Source of the DNA: Bacteroidales bacterium UBA5326
Lineage (GTDB): Bacteria; Bacteroidota; Bacteroidia; Bacteroidales; UBA932
Assembly: GCA_002408205.1 (NCBI GenBank)
Contig: DHQY01000009.1
Location: 1-64,000, forward strand
Length of the DNA stretch: 64,000 bases
Direction: 5' to 3'
Shown here piece by piece: positions 58,948 through 64,000 of the stretch. Both the position numbers and the translations under genes were made by a program. Position 1 is the first letter of the stretch. Each line of letters begins with the position of its first letter. The notes under the pieces are model-generated. The model saw nothing but the letters and a program-made list of their open reading frames with translations. It ran no database searches and was not told where the DNA came from.

Positions 58948-61116
58948 ACATTCAGCCAACAGGCTAAGGAACGGCAGTGTTTCGGATTGTGTGATCAAAT
59001 AATATCGCGCATTATCTGACACATTTCCTATTTTGATGGTATAGGAACGTTTAGGCAACGCACGGAAAGTGTCTTCGTCGGTTACATCATCACCAATAGC
59101 CAGGATAAAGTCATACCGGTCTTGTTTAATCAGCCTTCTCGCCTCGGAGCCTTTAGAAAACACGGGCGGTTTTATCTCCACAATTTTATTCCCGCGCATT
59201 ATCTGCAGATTCATTCGTGAGCAAGGCTCAATGAGCAAATTGATAAGTTGTTGTTCGCGCAGAGAAGCCAGCCAGGCGTCTACCCTTCTGTAATGCCATA
59301 CCAGGGCCGTCTCCTTTATCTCAAGCACCGAGTTGGGGGTCTTATTTACAAATGTTTCAAGAATCCTGAGTATTCCGGGGTCCCAGAGGACCGGTTCACC
59401 GGTCCTTACCCATTGTCCATTTTCTTTATAAAAAGCCCCGTGCTCGGCCGCCATATCGATATTCAGTGTCCCAAACCAGTTTTCCAGCGTGTTATGATCC
59501 CGACCGCTGCTAATAACAATTTTATTTTTTGGATCGTTCATTAACTTTCCGAGCAAATCGAGTAAAGGTGTCGTAGGAATGGCATCGCCCGGTTTGTTTT
59601 TGAATGGGGAAAGCGTACCGTCGTAATCGAGAATAAGCAATCTGTTCTTAGCCTTTTTGTAAGCATTACAAATCTTCTCCACATTCTCGCCTGTCATCCG
59701 CTTCATATCATTTTCAAGATTTTTTTTCCGAATAGCCAACAATTGGTTAATGAAAAGTTCAGCCCACCTGTTGACCGTGTGGAACGACACCGAGTCCCTC
59801 ATACGTTTCATTGAAACTAACTGTTGTTCAACAGGCATTTCCATGGCAGTATGCAATGCTGCGCTTATTTGATTAATATCATTCGGATTTATGGTCAGGG
59901 CGTCTGATAACTGAGCAGAAGCACCCGCCATTTCACTTAATATAAGAACTCCGGGATTATCCCTTTTTGCCGCCACATACTCTTTGGCAACAAGATTCAT
60001 TCCGTCACGTAACGGAGACACAAGAGCAATATCGGCAATATAGTACAGTGCCACAAGTTCATTGAATTGAAATCCATAATAAAAATAATAAATAGGCGTC
60101 CAATTGATGGTAGAATATTTACCGTTAATAGCTCCAATGGCCTCGTCAATATTTTTCTTCAGTTTGGCATATCGATTGACATTACTGCGCGAAGGAACTA
60201 CCACCATAACAAGCGATACGTTCTCGTGGTATTGGGGATTGTCTGTAAGAAATTTTGCAAAACCCTTGAGCCGGTGCATGATTCCTTTACTGTAATCCAA
60301 CCGGTCCACAGAGAGAATCAGTTTATGATTGCCGTATTCCTTTCTGAATTGTTCGGCCTTGCTTTTTATTTCCGGATTTAATATGGCCTTATTATACAAT
60401 TCAAAATTGATCCCCATCGGGATTGAATCGACCTGAACCACCCTGTTCCCAAACAGCACCTTGTCCAATTCAAAATGAAGGCCCATAACCCTTTCAACAG
60501 CACTAATAAAATGCCTCATATAATCGTGTGTATGGAACGCTATCAGATCGGCCCCTAATAATCCGTTCAGGAGTTCTGCCCGTTCTGGCAGGATTCGGAA
60601 CAATTCGTACGAAGGAAAGGGAATATGTAAAAAATAACCGATACTCAGTCCCTCTGATATTTCCCTCAACATTCTTGGAGCAAGCATCAATTGATAGTCG
60701 TGTATCCACACAACATCCCCGGGATTGGCAATTTCTGCTGTTTTCCTGCAGAAAAGCAGGTTTACTTCTTTATACGTCTCCCAGAAAAGATTTTCATATT
60801 CGACAAACGTATAGAAGTAGTGACATAACGGCCAAACAGTGCTGTTGCTATATCCCTCGTAATAATTTTTGATTTGCGATTCGGAAAGAAAAACCGGATG
60901 AAAATCCATCATTTCTAACTGATACCGAACCTCTTCCTTTTCGTGTTCATCATTAATAAATATCCCGGGCCAGCCTATCCAGTGCATTTCTATATCCAGA
61001 TCGAGCGAAGCAAGGCCCGTTGCCAGACCGCCTTCACTTCTAAAAAATTCATATCGGCCCTCGGAATTTTTATGTGCCTTTACCGGTAAACGGTTGGCTA
61101 TAATAAAAAGTTTCAT
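58921..61116 (-). CDS. bifunctional trehalose-6-phosphate synthase/phosphatase
   Basis: 731 residues. The N-terminal GT20 synthase (about 1-460) starts with IIANRLPV, has EGGLATGL, VWIHDYQLMLAPRML and a C-terminal LRDGMNLVAKEYVAA nucleotide site. The C-terminal HAD phosphatase starts at LLILDYDGTLSPF near 490 and contains GDDVTDEDTFRAL. Together they make trehalose from UDP-glucose and glucose-6-phosphate, an osmotic and stress protectant. The promoter box TATCTTTG (61171-61164) lies 47 nt upstream. Confidence 0.95.
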   Translation of the reverse strand: MKLFIIANRLPVKAHKNSEGRYEFFRSEGGLATGLASLDLDIEMHWIGWPGIFINDEHEKEEVRYQLEMMDFHPVFLSESQIKNYYEGYSNSTVWPLCHYFYTFVEYENLFWETYKEVNLLFCRKTAEIANPGDVVWIHDYQLMLAPRMLREISEGLSIGYFLHIPFPSYELFRILPERAELLNGLLGADLIAFHTHDYMRHFISAVERVMGLHFELDKVLFGNRVVQVDSIPMGINFELYNKAILNPEIKSKAEQFRKEYGNHKLILSVDRLDYSKGIMHRLKGFAKFLTDNPQYHENVSLVMVVVPSRSNVNRYAKLKKNIDEAIGAINGKYSTINWTPIYYFYYGFQFNELVALYYIADIALVSPLRDGMNLVAKEYVAAKRDNPGVLILSEMAGASAQLSDALTINPNDINQISAALHTAMEMPVEQQLVSMKRMRDSVSFHTVNRWAELFINQLLAIRKKNLENDMKRMTGENVEKICNAYKKAKNRLLILDYDGTLSPFKNKPGDAIPTTPLLDLLGKLMNDPKNKIVISSGRDHNTLENWFGTLNIDMAAEHGAFYKENGQWVRTGEPVLWDPGILRILETFVNKTPNSVLEIKETALVWHYRRVDAWLASLREQQLINLLIEPCSRMNLQIMRGNKIVEIKPPVFSKGSEARRLIKQDRYDFILAIGDDVTDEDTFRALPKRSYTIKIGNVSDNARYYLITQSETLPFLSLLAECSWPDKTRK

Positions 61117-61163
61117 AATAAATCTATTTGGATACCGGAACCAGGAGTCCGGAGCGAGATATA

Positions 61164-61192
61164 CAAAGATATCAAAAAAATGCCTATCTTCG
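61164..61192. promoter_or_regulatory. divergent promoter pair, trehalose synthase / tRNA-Pro
   Basis: The minus strand reads TATCTTTG at 61171-61164. The plus strand reads TATCTTCG, a one-base variant, at 61185-61192, 12 nt before tRNA-Pro. The boxes are 13 bp apart. Confidence 0.5.
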
Positions 61193-61204
61193 CAGCCCTA
61201 AGTC

Positions 61205-61278
61205 CGGGGTGTGGCGCAGTTGGTTAGCGTGCCTGCTTTGGGAGCAGGCGGTCGCCCGTTCGAGTCGGGCCACCCCGA
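61205..61278 (+). tRNA. tRNA-Pro (anticodon UGG)
   Basis: 74-nt cloverleaf. Acceptor stem CGGGGTG / CACCCCG, anticodon stem CCTGC / GCAGG with loop TTTGGGA giving TGG (UGG). T arm with GTTCGAGTC. Discriminator A, CCA not encoded. The next gene's stop is 9 nt downstream on the opposite strand. Confidence 0.94.
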
Positions 61279-61286
61279 CTTCTTTT

Positions 61287-62360
61287 TCATTTCCGCACCT
61301 GCAGCATTATTGTATTCCGTTTATCCCTGTAAAAGTACTCCACTTTCTCACAGAGGGCATTCAGCATGGTAACGGCTATATCGTTTTCTTTACATTCAAG
61401 GGGATTGTAAGGGTCCCCGGTCCCGGAGCATTCCAGCATGAGCGTCTCGTCCTTTTCAGAATAGGACAACTCCAGCAGGATACTGGTATGGTCCCTTTGT
61501 GTTTGCAGTACTTCTTCGGCCAGGATCTGCACCCGGTTACTGACCTTAGATGAAATGGCGTGCTTCTCGCAAAACCGTGCAATTTCGCCCTGCAGTCTGT
61601 AGAGATCATATAAGGGACTTACAATATCATATTGCAAACTCCTGATACGTTGTATAAATGCTTTTGTCCTGGCTCTTTTGGGATTCTCAAAAATCTGATC
61701 CGGAGTACCTTCTTCGTAGAGGACCCCTTCGTCCATATAGAAGATCCGGCTGGAAATACTGCGGGCAAAATCCATCTCGTGCGTGACGATCATCATGGTC
61801 ATCCCCTCTTTGGCCAAACGTCTTATCACCGCCAGCACTTCACTTACCATAGTGGGATCAAGGGCCGAGGTGGGCTCATCAAATAACATGATCTCGGGGT
61901 CCATAGCCAGGCAACGGGCAATGGCCACCCGCTGTTGCTGTCCGCCCGAGAGCTCGTGGGGAAAACTGTCGGATTTTTCTGCCAGTCCTACCAGTTTCAG
62001 GAGCTCCAGTGCTTTAGCCTTTGCCTCGGCAGGTTTCTTTTTTTGCAATATTACCGGCCCGAGCGTGAGATTGTCCAAAACGGTAAGGTGGGCATAAAGG
62101 TTGAACGATTGGAAAACCATACCCGTTTTCTGACGAATGGCCGGGACATTCACACCTTTTTCGAGCAACGATATTCCGTCAATCAGAATCTCTCCTTCAT
62201 CGGGAATTTCAAGTAAATTAAGGCACCTGAGAAAGGTGCTTTTTCCGGTGCCCGAAGGCCCGATCACAGAAATTATTTCGCCCTTTTTTATTTCGGCATT
62301 GATACCCTTAAGGACCAAAAGATCCCCGTATTTTTTTTGGAGGTTTCTGACAGTTATCAT
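61287..62360 (-). CDS. amino-acid ABC transporter ATPase with C-terminal RsbW-like (degenerate GHKL) domain
   Basis: 357 residues, about 110 longer than usual GlnQ-type ATPases. The ABC part (1-240) is intact: Walker A GPSGTGKST (34-42), LSGGQQQR (137-144), Walker B IMLFDEPTSALDP, and the switch His in IVTHEMDFA. The extension (about 255-357) resembles HATPase_c_2/anti-sigma-kinase domains: ARFCEKHAISSKVSNRVQIL, AEEVLQTQ in place of the N-box, GDPYNPLE, and VEYFYRDKRNTIML at the end. The N-box asparagine and glycine-rich lid are missing, so ATP binding there is doubtful. It overlaps the permease gene by 4 nt. Substrate probably a polar amino acid. Confidence 0.85.
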   Translation of the reverse strand: MITVRNLQKKYGDLLVLKGINAEIKKGEIISVIGPSGTGKSTFLRCLNLLEIPDEGEILIDGISLLEKGVNVPAIRQKTGMVFQSFNLYAHLTVLDNLTLGPVILQKKKPAEAKAKALELLKLVGLAEKSDSFPHELSGGQQQRVAIARCLAMDPEIMLFDEPTSALDPTMVSEVLAVIRRLAKEGMTMMIVTHEMDFARSISSRIFYMDEGVLYEEGTPDQIFENPKRARTKAFIQRIRSLQYDIVSPLYDLYRLQGEIARFCEKHAISSKVSNRVQILAEEVLQTQRDHTSILLELSYSEKDETLMLECSGTGDPYNPLECKENDIAVTMLNALCEKVEYFYRDKRNTIMLQVRK

Positions 62361-63841
62361 TTCTGTAAGCGTTTTCTTTCAGGGACAACAGATATTTCTA
62401 CCTTATTAAGCAGGCGGGTTAACAGCCAGGCAAGGACTAAATAAATAGCAGCGGCCAGAAGAAGCGGGAAAAAAGCATCGAAAGTCCGGCTGCGTATTAT
62501 ATCACTTACCCTGGTTATATCCTGCACGGCAATATAGCCCACAACAGAGGTGGCTTTCATCATAGAAATAAATTCGCCTTTATAAACCGGCAAAGCGTGA
62601 CGAATGGCCTGTGGCAGTATTATATGTCTGAATGTCTGAACATTTGTAAAACCACCCGCTTTACCTGCCTCCCACTGTCCCCTGTTTACGCTTTCTATGG
62701 CAGTTCTGTAAATCTCAGATACATAGGCGGCGAAATTCAACCCAAAGGCTATTATAGCAACAATTACCGGAGTAACCGTAACCGAAGCAAAAACCACATA
62801 ATAAATGATCAACAGGAGTACCAGAACCGGCGTACCCCGGAAGAATCCTATATAAATCTCTGCGATCTTGCGGCTCATTTTGTTGTGTGACATATTCAGG
62901 AAACAAACCCCGCCTCCCAGTATCGTTCCCAGAAGAGCCGCCAGAACCGTAATGATAATTGTAACCAATAAACCATCCAGAACAAGTTTATATCTTCCCT
63001 CAACTATCAAATTGTCACGTACACTGTCCCCAATGGAACGGAAAAATGGTTTGTGGGGAACGGTATTTTCCTGTCCTTTCACAATAACAGCCAGACCGCC
63101 ACGGTAATAAGGTTCCGAGAAAAGTACACTTTTGGCCCGTTCCTCCGTGATGGACAACCCGGCGCCAATCATATCCACTTTGCCCGAGATCAGGGCCGGC
63201 AACATGGCGCCGAATTCCATATTGACGATATTTAGTTTTTTTCCGGCTTTTGCAGCAATTCGTGTGGCAAATTCAATATCGAAACCTATAACCTGCTGAT
63301 TTTCTCCTACAAAAGACATGGGCTCTGTGACCGCCGCCGTTCCGAAAGCCAACTCACCGCCAGAACCGTTCTCCGGAATATCAGGCATAGGCCCGGGGGT
63401 TCCCGCCCTGGGAAACCACCGGGCCGACATAGCTTCGAACGTACCATCGGATTGAATATCAGAAAGCACTTGATCCATTATTTCTTTCAGAGCTGTATCG
63501 TCCTTGCGTACGGCAAAACCGTATTGATCTTTCATGATTAATTCATCAAGAACCCTTAGACCGTCAATTTTAGCAGCAATGTTTACCAGCACAGGCAGAT
63601 CGTATGCCGTGGCATCGGCTTTCCCTTCCTTTACGGCCAATGCACAATGCAAGACATTGTTAAAATAGATGAGTTTGGCATCGGGAAATCGTTGCAGCAC
63701 CATCTGGTCTGCGGCAGTACCCGCAGCAACAGCAAACACCCTGCCTCCATCCAGATTGGACAGGTTGTTAATTGATTGCTGTTCGTTACTGCATCCTGTC
63801 AGAAATAACAAGGAAAAAAGAAAAAGAGCCGAAATCTTCAT
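62357..63841 (-). CDS. fused substrate-binding/permease protein of an amino-acid ABC transporter, lobes in permuted order
   Basis: 494 residues. Lipoprotein signal with LFLTGC (Cys17). Residues 25-145 match the second lobe and closing helices of an SBP_bac_3 binding protein (GRVFAVAAGTAADQMV, KADATAYDLP, DQYGFAVRKDD, DGTFEAMSARWF). Residues 163-256 match the first lobe (ELAFGTAAVTEPMSFVGENQQVIGFDIEF, ends shown; GLSITEERAKSVLFSEPYY). The permease follows from about 285, with EAA-type loop EAGKAGGFTNVQTFRHIILPQAI (391-413, ends shown). One full binding protein is thus present in lobe 2-lobe 1 order. It starts inside the YihY stop (ATGA). Confidence 0.85.
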   Translation of the reverse strand: MKISALFLFSLLFLTGCSNEQQSINNLSNLDGGRVFAVAAGTAADQMVLQRFPDAKLIYFNNVLHCALAVKEGKADATAYDLPVLVNIAAKIDGLRVLDELIMKDQYGFAVRKDDTALKEIMDQVLSDIQSDGTFEAMSARWFPRAGTPGPMPDIPENGSGGELAFGTAAVTEPMSFVGENQQVIGFDIEFATRIAAKAGKKLNIVNMEFGAMLPALISGKVDMIGAGLSITEERAKSVLFSEPYYRGGLAVIVKGQENTVPHKPFFRSIGDSVRDNLIVEGRYKLVLDGLLVTIIITVLAALLGTILGGGVCFLNMSHNKMSRKIAEIYIGFFRGTPVLVLLLIIYYVVFASVTVTPVIVAIIAFGLNFAAYVSEIYRTAIESVNRGQWEAGKAGGFTNVQTFRHIILPQAIRHALPVYKGEFISMMKATSVVGYIAVQDITRVSDIIRSRTFDAFFPLLLAAAIYLVLAWLLTRLLNKVEISVVPERKRLQK

Positions 63842-64000
63842 TGATCGTCTTTTTTTATGAATTCAGAGCTGGCATTTGGTCTTATCTTTTTACCGTGATT
63901 ACGTGCATAGACCATGGTAAATTCAGCTCCCAGATACAATGTAATGGCCGAATAATACACCCACAATAAAATCAATATCACAGATCCTGCCGCACCGTAG
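63838..64000 (-). CDS. YihY/virulence factor BrkB family membrane protein, C-terminal part only
   Basis: The last 54 residues of a leftward gene that runs past the window edge. YGAAGSVILILLWVYYSA followed by LGAEFT is the conserved last membrane segment and motif of YihY family proteins, once called ribonuclease BN. The tail VYARNHGKKIRPNASSEF is basic. The stop overlaps the ABC permease start by 4 nt, so the three genes form one operon. Confidence 0.8.
   Translation of the reverse strand, partial: YGAAGSVILILLWVYYSAITLYLGAEFTMVYARNHGKKIRPNASSEFIKKDDQ

Noticed and set aside
61205..61278. tRNA-Pro as an integration (att) site
   Set aside because: The 3' half is not repeated elsewhere in the window and no integrase is adjacent.
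1..64000. CRISPR arrays, insertion sequences, prophage or replication origin
   Set aside because: No regularly spaced repeats, transposase, integrase, phage structural genes or DnaA-box clusters were seen.

Overview
The window looks like chromosomal DNA of a Bacteroidota bacterium, most likely order Bacteroidales; no genus can be assigned from the sequence alone. The evidence is the gene content (fused SecDF, SufBCD, DUF2723 glycosyltransferase, DUF4271-HemD pair, TolB-like propeller/barrel protein, PD40-SPOR protein, FISUMP lipoprotein, S41 and S37 peptidases, class II ribonucleotide reductase). A second line of evidence is the -7 box TAnnTTTG, the Bacteroidota housekeeping promoter element, which recurs in front of genes that lack Shine-Dalgarno sites. 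The window is gene-dense. I see no insertion sequence, prophage, CRISPR array or rRNA.

Layout. 0-12.8 kb: S41 protease; rdgB-recO; a GH3-like/LuxE-like pair of adenylating enzymes; DUF2723; a DUF4271-hemD-lipoprotein-rnpA-yidD run; uvrC. 12.8-19.2 kb: a two-domain lipid acyltransferase (OlsF type), tadA, two tandem tRNA-Gln genes, the only long gene-free stretch (15261-15633, with a terminator and two matching dyads), a gluzincin-propeller-barrel protein, and pnuC. 19.3-25 kb: groES-groEL, nfo, and a tyrS-rbfA-ftsX operon. 25-29.6 kb: an export-peptidase operon (S41 lipoprotein, S37, DUF2156) and a phosphopantetheinyl transferase. 29.6-37 kb: ispE, B12-dependent nrdJ, and a sufB-pnuC-sufC-sufD operon. 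37-48.7 kb: thiL, lemA, rnr, gpmI-dnaE, ispD, a serine hydrolase and a GNAT enzyme. 48.7-55.3 kb: secDF, PD40-SPOR, NfeD and FloA. 55.3-64 kb: tRNA-Ser followed by a 134-nt nested palindrome, FISUMP lipoprotein, exported SOD, GH15, trehalose synthase/phosphatase, tRNA-Pro, and a two-gene amino-acid ABC transporter behind a YihY gene cut by the window edge.

Most genes are core housekeeping. The points worth a second look are: (1) the cloverleaf-like inverted repeat that starts at the discriminator base and CCA of tRNA-Ser; (2) an ABC ATPase carrying a degenerate RsbW-like GHKL domain, next to a permease whose fused binding protein is written lobe 2 first; (3) a recurring geometry in which divergent -7 boxes lie only 12-20 bp apart, many with leaders of 4-11 nt; (4) a pnuC gene inside the suf operon and a Cys-rich SufD tail; (5) paired 15-bp dyads in front of the gluzincin-propeller-barrel gene. 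No single unmistakable new system (for example a defence island) was found.
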